From: a virus
Length of the DNA: 43,069 nucleotides
Direction: 5' to 3' (one strand)
Virus record (IMG/VR): IMGVR_UViG_3300048694_000757
Span: 1 to 43,069 of that record
Of the stretch, positions 36,101-43,069 are shown piece by piece. Within the stretch, counting starts at the first letter, position 1. Each line of letters begins with the position of its first letter. Below the pieces are notes generated by a model that searched no databases, was not told where the DNA came from, and was given only the letters and a program-made list of their open reading frames with translations. Both the position numbers and the translations under genes were made by a program.

Positions 36101-36294
36101 TGATTTAACACCCAGTCTTCTGCACTATTTTCAGCATCAAGTAAAGTTGAATAGCGATTATTAAAACCAGTCAATAAACCTTCATGAGTACGTTCTACGA
36201 TGTACTCGCGTGTTTTAAGGTCTTGATAAACCGTAGCACGTCTACGGTTTTCCCCATAAAACTTTGAACATTCTCTTAAAGGTTTATCTGGCAT
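36097..36294 (-). CDS. Small hypothetical protein
   Basis: 65 residues, a compact alpha/beta unit: YGENRRRATVYQDLKTREYI, then a Gly turn (GLLTGFNNRYSTL) and an acidic C-terminal helix. No known function. Start is right after the metallophosphoesterase stop (0-base spacing). Confidence 0.6.
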   Translation of the reverse strand: MPDKPLRECSKFYGENRRRATVYQDLKTREYIVERTHEGLLTGFNNRYSTLLDAENSAEDWVLNQ

Positions 36295-37227
36295 TTAGAT
36301 CTCCACTACTTTCAATTTCCATTCATCGGCTCGAGCTTCATAGTGAATATAACCTCGAGGATTACAAACAACTCTGCAGTTCTCACCAACCATATAATCA
36401 AAATCTTCATGTGTATGACCATGAGTCCACAGTTTGATATTAGGACGATTCACAATGAATTCTTCTAAGTCACTATGGTAACCACCATTCATGATTGCAT
36501 CATGTTTATAACGAGGATGACATGATTGATGACTTGGACTATGATGAGTACAGACTACATACTTCTTTGGATCTTCACCAAGATGTGCAGTGCACACTTG
36601 AAGGTATTGCACAAACTTATCAAACTCATCCGCGGCATCTTCAGGAGAAAAACGAGAAGGCTCTTCTTTCTTCTTCATACCAATCTGAATCATCTTGTTG
36701 TTTTCATCAAACTCATAACCTCGTCCATCTTCTTTTTCTTTGTAGATTGGAACATTACGGTACACTTGACGGTTGCTGTTTTTAATAATACGAAAATCAT
36801 TCATCATATCTTTCATGTTGAATAAAGTAAGCGGATCACGCTTATTCATATCAGTCCACATTGTACCGCCGATGAATGACACACCTTCGATCTCTCTATA
36901 TTCATTATCCAACAAATATACATTATCAAGATGCTCGAGATTTCTCTTAAGATATGGTGCAGTAAATTTGAAGTCATAGTTGTAATGTTCATGATTACCA
37001 ATCACGTACACAACATGTTTAAAATTCTTTGAACACATCTTGAAGAAGTCAACAAAACTAGCTGCTTTTCTTGAGTGCGGCATGTCGCCATAAGCTGCAG
37101 CAGTTGTATCAAAATCTTTTGCAGTACAGATGTCGCCGCTCAAAACAAGCACATCTGCACCTTCAGTATTTTCAAATTGTAGTGGTCCAAATTCTAAATG
37201 GATATCACTTGCAATTGCAATTTTCAT
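36295..37227 (-). CDS. Calcineurin-like metallophosphoesterase
   Basis: 310 residues. Hydrolyses phosphoester bonds using two metals. Motifs: DIHLE (D8, H10), GDIC (D32), GNHEHY (about 107-112), HHSPSH and, near the end, GHTHEDF: the full D-H, D, NH, H, GH-H set. Substrate unknown (nucleic acid, nucleotide or protein phosphate). It is the first gene after early promoter 9 and heads the 34-37 kb block, so it is expressed early. Confidence 0.92.
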   Translation of the reverse strand: MKIAIASDIHLEFGPLQFENTEGADVLVLSGDICTAKDFDTTAAAYGDMPHSRKAASFVDFFKMCSKNFKHVVYVIGNHEHYNYDFKFTAPYLKRNLEHLDNVYLLDNEYREIEGVSFIGGTMWTDMNKRDPLTLFNMKDMMNDFRIIKNSNRQVYRNVPIYKEKEDGRGYEFDENNKMIQIGMKKKEEPSRFSPEDAADEFDKFVQYLQVCTAHLGEDPKKYVVCTHHSPSHQSCHPRYKHDAIMNGGYHSDLEEFIVNRPNIKLWTHGHTHEDFDYMVGENCRVVCNPRGYIHYEARADEWKLKVVEI

Positions 37228-37253
37228 AAGACACCTTTACATATTATGGGTAT

Positions 37254-37282
37254 ATTATACCACATTTTTTACATGCTGTACA
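37254..37282 (-). promoter_or_regulatory. Early sigma70-type promoter 9
   Basis: TGTACA, 17 bp with ATGTGG, TATAAT on the minus strand; 27 bases upstream of the metallophosphoesterase ATG. It falls in the 70-base gap below the oxygenase array. Confidence 0.87.
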
Positions 37283-37297
37283 TGTAGTGCTTAAATA

Positions 37298-37843
37298 TTA
37301 CGTATAATGTAAGTATGTACCAGCAATGTATTTTGCATTAGAGACTGGTGGAAGACCAGCATGTGGGTGAGTCCACATTGGGGGAAACATTAGCAAACGT
37401 CCAGTTTTTGGCTGTACTCGCATATCATGATCGATACCGATGAAGGCAGTTTCACCGCCTTCTGCTAAATTATTGAGATAGAAAAACATGACAAGGAATC
37501 GACGAGCAGATGCATGATCTCCTACGTCAACGTGTTCCCTAAACTCATCTTTACCACCGACTTCATACTTCTTCATGCGAACTTGTTCAAAGCCGATTTG
37601 TTTAGGGAAAAATTTAACGTTATGTTGTTCGCAATACTTATCAACGAATGGCTGTACTCGCGAAAGGATATAATTTTGATCTTCAGCAAATAATGGAATT
37701 TGACCGAAATTTATTTCATTGAAGTTCTTGTATGAATCTTCTCTACGAATCCACGCAGTTTTATTGCGTTCAAATTTATCAATAAGACCTTTGCAAAAGT
37801 CTTCTTCTAAAACATTATCAAATACAGAGATATAATTCTTCAT
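37298..37843 (-). CDS. 2OG-Fe(II) oxygenase, prolyl-hydroxylase-like (type A)
   Basis: 181 residues. P4Hc-type dioxygenase: iron ligands H104-x-D106 (REHVDVGDH) and H161 (THPHAG), with K171 for 2OG. The core YLNNLAEGGETAF and PKTGRLLMFP match the prolyl-4-hydroxylase fold and the lone enzyme at 31054. Substrate unknown; could be a phage or host protein. It ends the seven-gene array; its start overlaps the preceding stop by one base. Confidence 0.9.
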   Translation of the reverse strand: MKNYISVFDNVLEEDFCKGLIDKFERNKTAWIRREDSYKNFNEINFGQIPLFAEDQNYILSRVQPFVDKYCEQHNVKFFPKQIGFEQVRMKKYEVGGKDEFREHVDVGDHASARRFLVMFFYLNNLAEGGETAFIGIDHDMRVQPKTGRLLMFPPMWTHPHAGLPPVSNAKYIAGTYLHYT

Positions 37844-38493
37844 TATTCTACCACAAAATTAATATTAAGCAAATACCTAGTTTTAAAATTCATTGGATTA
37901 CTAGGAGCGTGATAACGAAGTCCATCGAAACATACAATTCTTCCTTGTTGAGGAGTAACTCGTGCAGCTACTGTCGTATGAATATCAGAACCAGGTATAT
38001 TGTGTTTTGGTTCGAATCGTTCATTCATAATGATAGTATCACCATCGCTGTCATTAATATAATAAATTAAAGTCTTGTGTTGGATCTCTGTATCTGTATG
38101 AATACCATTACAGTTATTTTCAGAAAACCCGTGTAACGGAATCTGTTTATTAATTTTCATCCGCAAGATTTTTTTTACATTTAATCCGGCTTTTTCAGCA
38201 AACAAATCTAGTATGAATAAACCCATGTAATAAAAACATTCTGGTTGATGAATCACTTCTGGATCATCTGGAGATCTTGCACCACCAGTATAAGCTAATT
38301 TTACCAAGCATGGAGATTCTTTAATTTCTAAACCTTCGCATGAATAATTGCGTGCTTTCCAATAATCTCCAGCTGAGACTTCTTCATTAAAATCAAGCCA
38401 ATGTAAATTTCTATCTGTTACAGAGTCTAGAATTCTTCTTTGTAAATTTTTAGGAATAAGATCATCATATACGACAATATCATCATTATTCAT
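37843..38493 (-). CDS. 2OG-Fe(II) oxygenase, DSDGDT type (B1)
   Basis: 216 residues. Iron ligands H132-x-D134 (GIHTDTE) and H195 (GLRYHAPSNP), with R206 near the end (KTRYLLNINF) for 2OG. A signature YYINDSDGDTI follows the first histidine. Sub-family B occurs four times in this cluster. The start overlaps the stop of the upstream gene by 4 bases (ATGA). The substrate is unknown; an earlier helical domain of about 100 residues could bind it. Confidence 0.87.
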   Translation of the reverse strand: MNNDDIVVYDDLIPKNLQRRILDSVTDRNLHWLDFNEEVSAGDYWKARNYSCEGLEIKESPCLVKLAYTGGARSPDDPEVIHQPECFYYMGLFILDLFAEKAGLNVKKILRMKINKQIPLHGFSENNCNGIHTDTEIQHKTLIYYINDSDGDTIIMNERFEPKHNIPGSDIHTTVAARVTPQQGRIVCFDGLRYHAPSNPMNFKTRYLLNINFVVE

Positions 38494-39101
38494 TGTGTAC
38501 CTCCTAAATTCATATTAAGTGTAAGTCTTCGTTTAGCTATTGTTGGAGTGCTGCTACTATGATAGCGCAACCCATTAAATTTAATACAACGCCCAGCTTT
38601 TGGCTCAATTCTAGCAGCTATAGATAATTCTATTTCTTTATTATTATGAGATGGTTCAAACATTTCGTTATAAAGAATTGTATCTCCATCACTATCATTA
38701 ATATAATATAATAAAACATCATGTGGATATTCCGCATCAACGTGTGGAAAATTAATATTGTTTATTGGCGCATTATTAAGCTGATTAATTTTCATTCTAT
38801 ATAAACGATTAAAGTTCCAATTAGTTTTTTGTGCAAACATTTCACATATAAACAATGAATGTTGTAAAGCCCAATATGGATCATACCACTCTTTATCATG
38901 AAAAACAGAATGTGTCAATCCTGGATTATCAATCCACTCAATTTCATCAGTTGACTTATATGTTCTAGGAATTTCAGAACGTGTAATATTTTCTAAATAA
39001 AACCAATTAAAATCTTTATCTAAAGCTTTTTGTGCATATCGTTCAACAAAACTCTTTGGCAAAAAATCATCTAATACAATTATATCATTTGGTAAATTCA
39101 T
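38490..39101 (-). CDS. 2OG-Fe(II) oxygenase, DSDGDT type (B2)
   Basis: 203 residues from the ATG at 39101, so that it begins MNLPNDIIVLDDFLPKSF like its paralogues. Iron ligands H120-x-D122 (FPHVDAE), H181 (GLRYHSSS) and R191/R192 (KRRLTLNMNL). YYINDSDGDTI is shared with B1, B3 and B4. The first 100 residues are diverged from B1, which suggests different substrates. Its start overlaps the C1 gene's stop by about 17 bases. Confidence 0.85.
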   Translation of the reverse strand: MNLPNDIIVLDDFLPKSFVERYAQKALDKDFNWFYLENITRSEIPRTYKSTDEIEWIDNPGLTHSVFHDKEWYDPYWALQHSLFICEMFAQKTNWNFNRLYRMKINQLNNAPINNINFPHVDAEYPHDVLLYYINDSDGDTILYNEMFEPSHNNKEIELSIAARIEPKAGRCIKFNGLRYHSSSTPTIAKRRLTLNMNLGGTQ

Positions 39102-39723
39102 AGTTTGCCGCAATTGATATGCGTTCTCCATGTGGATTTTTAAATGGCCAAACAAAGTGTTGACATTTTGGTGGAAAAATAAAAATATCTCCTACTTCTG
39201 GTCTATGGGCAAATTTATCATTAGAAAAATCCATGTATTCACCATATTTCCATGCAACCATTCCACCATGACATGCAATGTCTTCTTCAGTTGGTGCTGG
39301 AATTTGAATATACATTACGAATGACACATCCCCCGGGTGATGATGTAATGCATGCATATCTCCAGGTTTTTGTATATTTGCCCAAAGCGATGATTCTCCA
39401 TCTTTATCTTTATAAGGACGCATCGTTTCAACTTGTTGTATACATTTTTCAGATAATTCTTCTGACATACGTATTGATCCACGTAATTCTAAAAAATAAT
39501 TTAGAATATGACGTTTAACTTCACTGTCAAATAACTTAAATTCTTCAGGAGTAAAATCCATCATTGGATTTGTACCATTAGTAAACTGTCCTGCTTTAGA
39601 ACTTCTATTTAATGATGGATCTTGACGTACACGTTGAATAGCATTATAACACATCTCTAAAACATTAGCATCAATACTTGCTTTATAAATTGCTGGACCA
39701 AATGGATATATTACTGCGGGCAT
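39085..39723 (-). CDS. 2OG-Fe(II) oxygenase, TIGR02466 type (C1)
   Basis: 212 residues from the ATG at 39723, where GGAGG lies 3 bases upstream; the 39735 start has none. TIGR02466/PF13759 pattern: a HALHHHPGDVSFVMYIQIP block supplies the H-x-H/D iron ligands, and the distal His lies in CQHFVWPFKN, with an ERISIAANYEF strand containing the 2OG Arg. The N-terminal half is helical. Two type C genes lie next to each other, flanked by type B pairs. Confidence 0.85.
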   Translation of the reverse strand: MPAVIYPFGPAIYKASIDANVLEMCYNAIQRVRQDPSLNRSSKAGQFTNGTNPMMDFTPEEFKLFDSEVKRHILNYFLELRGSIRMSEELSEKCIQQVETMRPYKDKDGESSLWANIQKPGDMHALHHHPGDVSFVMYIQIPAPTEEDIACHGGMVAWKYGEYMDFSNDKFAHRPEVGDIFIFPPKCQHFVWPFKNPHGERISIAANYEFTK

Positions 39724-40364
39724 GGTTCCTCCCAATCAATACAAAACGAAACAGTCATTCTTAGTTCATCAGTCTTATTGGTTTTGATTTCGTGATCTAA
39801 ATAACCTGGCCAAATTAACATATCACCAGTTTCAGGCATAAATGAATAATAGTTATTTAAAAGCCAGCGCTGACTCATTTCTTGATTTTTATAATACGCA
39901 AATGCATTTGGATTAGTAAATTCAATTGATCCACCGACCATAGATTTTGGTACGTTCACATAGTATGTTCCAGCTAATAAAAATCCTGCATGATGGTGTC
40001 TAGCTTGATATCCATGTTTAGGATTAATATTAAACCACATCTTTGAAATTTTTAAACGAAGATCAGATTGAACTTCATTGCATCGTAAATCGCATTTTAA
40101 AACGGATATACGATTAGCTACATATTCACTAGAATTTTGTAATATTTTATTGACTAAAGGATAAAATTCTGGTAGTGTATGCAATTCACTAGTAAAATCA
40201 TTATAAAAATGAGTAGTAAATCCAGTATTATAAAAATTACCATCATTAACAGGAGATTTTGAATACAAATTCAAAATCCATTCTTTTATTGTTGTATGTG
40301 TATCTTCTGACAGTTTATCTCTAGAATATAATATTTCTGTAGAAAATGGAGTGATAATTTTCAT
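39711..40364 (-). CDS. 2OG-Fe(II) oxygenase, TIGR02466 type (C2)
   Basis: 217 residues. ARHHHAGFLLAGTYYVNVPK carries the iron site (no Asp after HHH, as in this sub-family's H-x-H variant), DHEI supplies the distal His, and ELRMTVSF the 2OG Arg. The N-terminal half is mostly helical with a WILNLYSK segment. It overlaps C1 by 13 bases and B3 by 4 bases (ATGA). Confidence 0.83.
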   Translation of the reverse strand: MKIITPFSTEILYSRDKLSEDTHTTIKEWILNLYSKSPVNDGNFYNTGFTTHFYNDFTSELHTLPEFYPLVNKILQNSSEYVANRISVLKCDLRCNEVQSDLRLKISKMWFNINPKHGYQARHHHAGFLLAGTYYVNVPKSMVGGSIEFTNPNAFAYYKNQEMSQRWLLNNYYSFMPETGDMLIWPGYLDHEIKTNKTDELRMTVSFCIDWEEPCPQ

Positions 40365-40966
40365 ACTTTAGAAGCACCCAGCAAATTATAATTAATAATA
40401 CATCTAGAGCTTTTAGTCGGTTGTGTACTGCTGTGATACGTATGACCATCAAAAATAACAACTCTTCCTTGTTTGGGTTCAACTTTCATCTTTACTGTCA
40501 ATTTATCTAAACTTATATCATGTTCTTTAATGTCGCTTAAAGTTTCATTATATAATACAGTTGGTCCATCGCTATCATTTACATAATATAATACGACTAA
40601 ATGTGGAATTTCATAATCAATGTGCGGATGATTTAATAGTTTATTATTTGGATCAGTTGGAAAATGTAAAAATGATCTTGCTCGCATCAGTTCATCGAAT
40701 ACAATACCTTGTTTATCGCATACTTCCAATAAAAGAGGATAAATCATATGATGCCATGGACTAAGAGGATTTGGGCTCCTAACATTATCATAATACAAAT
40801 GAGATAAACCAGGTTTTGGAATAAAACCAATTGGCATTTTACCCATTGGATATGTAATATCAGGCTGATAATACCATTCAATCTTTGCACTTAAAAGACT
40901 ATCACGAATGTGTTCTTGATAAAGTTTCGAAATTACGTTGTCTAACACAATTGGTTCATCAAACAT
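40361..40966 (-). CDS. 2OG-Fe(II) oxygenase, DSDGDT type (B3)
   Basis: 201 residues. Iron ligands: HPHIDYE (H-x-D) and the distal His in HTYHSSTQP, with the Arg in SSRCIINYNLLG. The signature YYVNDSDGPTVLYNE is a close variant of B1, B2 and B4. The 8-base overlap with B4's stop indicates coupled translation. AT-rich, like the rest of the array. Confidence 0.87.
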   Translation of the reverse strand: MFDEPIVLDNVISKLYQEHIRDSLLSAKIEWYYQPDITYPMGKMPIGFIPKPGLSHLYYDNVRSPNPLSPWHHMIYPLLLEVCDKQGIVFDELMRARSFLHFPTDPNNKLLNHPHIDYEIPHLVVLYYVNDSDGPTVLYNETLSDIKEHDISLDKLTVKMKVEPKQGRVVIFDGHTYHSSTQPTKSSRCIINYNLLGASKV

Positions 40967-41558
40967 TTTGTATAAAGTTTCCTAATAAATTAAAATTTAT
41001 GATTGCTCTTGGATTATAAATTGGTTGTTCTGCAGTGTGATAATTATCGCCATTAAATATAACACATCTTCCTTTTTTTGGAGTGATTCGTATTAATTCT
41101 TTAAAATCTTTTGCTTCTAAATTAAAATCTACTGCATCAGTGCGTTTGTGATCTACTAGTATCGTATCACCGTCAGAGTCGACTATGTAATATAATACAA
41201 CTAAATGCGGAAATGGTTGATCAACGTGTAGAGCATCTACATCTTTAGACCTAAAATGTTCAGAGAGAGGAAGTTGTAAAAATGATCTAGCTTTTATTAC
41301 TAAATCGATTTTAAAATTGATATGCTTACACGCTTCATAAGCAATAGGACTTACCATATGAAAATACTGTTCATCGTGGTATTTTTGAAAATCTGTAAAT
41401 AGATGAGAAAATGCTGGTGTCTTGCGATGATTTGCACCGTTAGCATACGTAATATCATTTACAAAAAACCAAGGAGCTTTTTGTACAAATTCTTCTATTA
41501 AGACATTTTGATATGAAATGTCTATAACATCGTCAATAATTATTGGAGTATCAATCAT
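40959..41558 (-). CDS. 2OG-Fe(II) oxygenase, DSDGDT type (B4)
   Basis: 199 residues; the first gene of the array in transcription order. Iron ligands: ALHVDQP (H-x-D) and DNYHTAEQP (distal His), 2OG Arg in NPRAIINFNLLG. Signature YYIVDSDGDTILVDH. It lies 15 bases downstream of the HNH terminator. A promoter for the array is not obvious; it probably uses read-through or an unrecognised late promoter. Confidence 0.87.
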   Translation of the reverse strand: MIDTPIIIDDVIDISYQNVLIEEFVQKAPWFFVNDITYANGANHRKTPAFSHLFTDFQKYHDEQYFHMVSPIAYEACKHINFKIDLVIKARSFLQLPLSEHFRSKDVDALHVDQPFPHLVVLYYIVDSDGDTILVDHKRTDAVDFNLEAKDFKELIRITPKKGRCVIFNGDNYHTAEQPIYNPRAIINFNLLGNFIQNV

Positions 41559-41572
41559 AATCTATATATCTC

Positions 41573-41599
41573 AAAAATTAGGGCCTCTGAAGGCCCTAA
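41573..41599 (-). terminator. Terminator between HNH and oxygenase array
   Basis: TTAGGGCCT-TCAG-AGGCCCTAA (arms 41599-41591 and 41586-41578), a perfect 9-bp stem, followed by five T on the minus strand. It ends the HNH transcript before the oxygenase array. Confidence 0.9.
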
Positions 41600-41605
41600 A
41601 TTGAT

Positions 41606-42163
41606 TTACATCAAAACCCGCGAATGTTTTGGTACACCGCTTAATAAGTATTCCATTTGATCAGCAAGAATATTTCTATTCATGAGAATCATGTGTTCGT
41701 AGTGGTTTGGTTCATATGGAATGTATAGTAATTCCAACCTAGCTTCTTTAAGAGTTCTGTCACTCTTCACAGAGTTACATTTCTTACAAGCTGTTACTAC
41801 GTTCATCCAAATATTCTCACCGCCACGTGACACAGGAGTGATATGATCACGGGAAAGATTATTAGAAGTGAAATGATTACCACAGTAGGCGCAGACATGT
41901 CGATCTCTCGCGAATAGTGTTTTGTTACTCAAAACAACACGTCCAAATTTAGCTGGGTTAAATCCTTCACCGCCTTTAATGGCAATGATAGATGGAGATT
42001 CTAAATATGATTCAGTTCCATCATTTTGCAAACCACCGCGGAATTTAGCGACTGGCTCACCAAGTGTCCATGCCACTTGATTTTTCGCATGATACATAAT
42101 TGCTTGTTCGAAATTTAACCATTGACGTGGTATACCACCCACATCAAGCGCTAGCACATTCAT
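41606..42163 (-). CDS. HNH endonuclease
   Basis: 185 residues. HNH domain with a zinc ribbon: VCAYCGNHF, then LSRDHITPVSRGG (D, H), N of MNVVTACKKCNSVKSD, so C-x2-C--DH--N--C-x2-C. The first 85 residues include a GIPRQWLNFEQAIMYHAK segment. It could be a homing nuclease or a phage enzyme for packaging or host-DNA breakdown. Housed between tRNA genes and the oxygenase array; a late-type promoter lies 26 bases upstream. Confidence 0.88.
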   Translation of the reverse strand: MNVLALDVGGIPRQWLNFEQAIMYHAKNQVAWTLGEPVAKFRGGLQNDGTESYLESPSIIAIKGGEGFNPAKFGRVVLSNKTLFARDRHVCAYCGNHFTSNNLSRDHITPVSRGGENIWMNVVTACKKCNSVKSDRTLKEARLELLYIPYEPNHYEHMILMNRNILADQMEYLLSGVPKHSRVLM

Positions 42164-42188
42164 GATTACCTCATTTGTTGTTTCTCTT

Positions 42189-42196
42189 TATTTATC
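42189..42196 (-). promoter_or_regulatory. Late promoter-like GATAAATA for HNH gene
   Basis: The plus strand reads TATTTATC, one base off TATAAATA on the minus strand, 26 bases upstream of the HNH start and right at the tRNA-Val 3' end. Confidence 0.5.
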
Positions 42197-42273
42197 TGGT
42201 ACCCAGTGTTGGACTCGAACCAACATCGCTCTCCTTGTAAGGGAGACGTATCACCTCTCTACGCAACTGGGCA
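42197..42273 (-). tRNA. tRNA-Val(UAC)
   Basis: 77 bases including encoded CCA. Acceptor TGCCCAG pairs with CTGGGTA (one G:U), T-loop GTTCGAG, anticodon loop CTTACAA gives anticodon UAC (Val, GUA codons). Confidence 0.92.
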
Positions 42274-42281
42274 TAATTCTT

Positions 42282-42357
42282 TGGGGTGTCATACGAGTAT
42301 CGATCTCGTACCACCAGTTTCACAGACTAGTATGCAGGCCACTACACTAATGACACC
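42282..42357 (-). tRNA. tRNA-His(GUG) with encoded G-1
   Basis: 76 bases with CCA. The anticodon loop CTGTGAA gives GUG. The 5' end has the extra G-1, paired with discriminator C73 (8-bp acceptor), the standard identity element for histidyl-tRNA synthetase. Confidence 0.92.
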
Positions 42358-42395
42358 ATAGATCAAAATACACTCTTTGAATACACTTTGATTTA

Positions 42396-42470
42396 TGGTA
42401 GGGGCACAGAGAATCGAACTCTGATTTACTGGTTAAAAGCCAGTTACTTTAGCCGTTAAGTTATACCCCC
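42396..42470 (-). tRNA. tRNA-Lys(UUU)
   Basis: 75 bases with CCA. Acceptor GGGGGTA with TGCCCCT (wobble pairs at two positions), T-arm CAGAG-TTCGATT-CTCTG, anticodon loop CTTTTAA gives UUU. Confidence 0.92.
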
Positions 42471-42498
42471 ATCATCTTTCGAGGTTTATGTTTTCGTT

Positions 42499-42690
42499 TC
42501 ATCGTCTTTTCTTCCATTCATAATCGATACCATCTGGACATACTCCGTTTTTCACAGAATCTATACCAAACTTACCGCATACTTCCATGTTGTTTCCTTT
42601 GATTGTTACAAATGTACCCAATTCTTTTGCGTACTCTAATGCTTCATCAAGTGTTTTAAATTGTTTTTCGTTTATACTATACATTATCAT
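42499..42690 (-). CDS. Small hypothetical protein between tRNAs
   Basis: 63 residues (start 42690 or the ATG at 42684; no clear ribosome-binding site because the gene begins 2 bases after tRNA-Gly). Two short helices and a C-terminal basic end; Cys residues at about 38 and 51. Function unknown. It is embedded in the tRNA cluster, on the same strand. Confidence 0.55.
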   Translation of the reverse strand: MIMYSINEKQFKTLDEALEYAKELGTFVTIKGNNMEVCGKFGIDSVKNGVCPDGIDYEWKKRR

Positions 42691-42691
42691 T

Positions 42692-42764
42692 TGGAGCGGG
42701 AGACGGGATTCGAACCCGCTCCGTCAGCTTGGAAGGCTGAGTCCTCTCCCAGGAGAACTCCCGC
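42692..42764 (-). tRNA. tRNA-Gly(UCC)
   Basis: 73 bases with CCA. Acceptor GCGGGAG with CTCCCGC, T-arm with GTTCGAA, anticodon loop CTTCCAA gives UCC (Gly). Confidence 0.92.
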
Positions 42765-43028
42765 AAATTAGATGGAGATAAGAATTCAATTCAGACCGCG
42801 ATAAGTCGCTCAGCAACCTGCAACTAGCAATACGCAACATGCAGGCCACAAAGTCTATATTCCCATTAGCAATAAGCAGCGACTTAATGTCAGTATAATG
42901 GGAGCAACTAACTATGGGTTGGCCGTTGTTAGTCGGATTAGCTTTCAAGGCTAACCAATTCCAGTAAAAGTGGAATTGTTTGTGCGCTTATCTAATGCAG
43001 ATCCTCTTATCCTTCTTACCTCCGAAAA
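42765..43028. other. Non-coding stretch with hairpins at the window end
   Basis: No convincing gene. Two hairpins are visible: GATTAGC/GCTAA around 42937-42956 (its loop could mimic an anticodon loop, but no D- or T-arm fits) and CAATTCCA/TGGAATTG (7-nt loop, about 42957-42979). It may be a small RNA or a leader. A frame over tRNA-Gly in this area is rejected. Confidence 0.5.
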
Positions 43029-43069
43029 TTAAACTAAACCTTCCTCTTGAAGAGTCAATTTAGTTGGAT
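43029..43069 (-). CDS. Possible C-terminus of a gene, partial
   Basis: The minus strand from the window edge reads PTKLTLQEEGLV then stop (TAA at 43031-43029). Thirteen codons are too few to identify a gene; it might be the last residues of a protein encoded beyond the window. Confidence 0.25.
   Translation of the reverse strand, partial: PTKLTLQEEGLV

Noticed and set aside
42724-42948. 74-residue minus-strand frame near the window end
   Set aside because: It covers the 5' part of the tRNA-Gly gene and a hairpin region, and its sequence has no protein-like pattern.
42925-42985. tRNA-Ser-like anticodon arm (loop CTTGAAA)
   Set aside because: The stem-loop looks right, but no D-arm, T-arm (TTCGA) or matching acceptor stem surrounds it.
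1-43069. CRISPR array, insertion sequence or integrase
   Set aside because: I saw no spaced direct repeats, no terminal inverted repeats around a transposase, and no recombinase gene.

Overview
This window is a 43 kb stretch of a T4-like myovirus (Caudoviricetes). The assignment rests on recognisable T4 homologues: gp53, gp48, gp4, gp2, gp26, gp51, a tape-measure protein, gp32, gp59 and gp33. It is also supported by T4-style late promoters (TATAAATA) and strong sigma70-type early promoters. The host is probably Gram-negative, because the phage encodes an outer-membrane barrel, lipoproteins and signal-peptide proteins. It may be a betaproteobacterium: the phage tmRNA tag (ANDESYALAA) is of the beta/gamma type, and permuted tmRNA genes are known in Alphaproteobacteria, some cyanobacteria and some betaproteobacteria. 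The host is inferred, not shown.

Layout. 1-5.6 kb: virion morphogenesis. gp53 and gp48 lie on the minus strand, divergent from a plus-strand run of gp4, gp2, a gp19-like tube protein, gp26, gp51 (probably reached by a -1 frameshift) and the tape measure, closed by a terminator. 5.6-16.5 kb: a dense minus-strand early region of about 33 small, overlapping genes. Most are of unknown function; recognisable ones are an AAA+ ATPase, a MazG-like pyrophosphohydrolase, a vWA protein and zinc-ribbon proteins. 16.5-20 kb: the replication/late-transcription block gp32-gp59-gp33 with a SleB-type hydrolase. 20-23.7 kb: membrane, SPFH lipoprotein and small basic proteins. 23.7-27.8 kb: a plus-strand late operon with a secreted protein, an 800-residue secreted protein carrying eight 22-residue Cys repeats, and two membrane coiled-coil proteins. 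27.8-33.8 kb (minus): lysis and surface genes (two GH19 endolysins, holin-like and Cys-rich proteins, an outer-membrane barrel), a permuted two-piece tmRNA, a lone 2OG-Fe(II) oxygenase, and a PAAR spike tip. 33.8-37.2 kb: conserved phage proteins and a metallophosphoesterase. 37.3-41.6 kb: seven consecutive, translationally coupled 2OG-Fe(II) oxygenase genes. 41.6-42.8 kb: an HNH endonuclease and tRNA-Val, tRNA-His, tRNA-Lys and tRNA-Gly genes. The last 300 bases are essentially non-coding.

How it works together. Nine minus-strand promoters with nearly identical architecture (TGTACA or TTTACA, 16-17 bp, TATAAT) start the early units, each sitting just upstream of a gene group and often next to the terminator of the preceding group. 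Late promoters sit before structural, lysis and secreted-protein genes. The most notable elements are the phage-borne permuted tmRNA with a readable tag and matching acceptor, P2 and intervening-segment helices; the oxygenase array, which contains three sub-families in a B-B-C-C-B-B-A order; and the canonical slippery heptamer at the gp26/gp51 junction.
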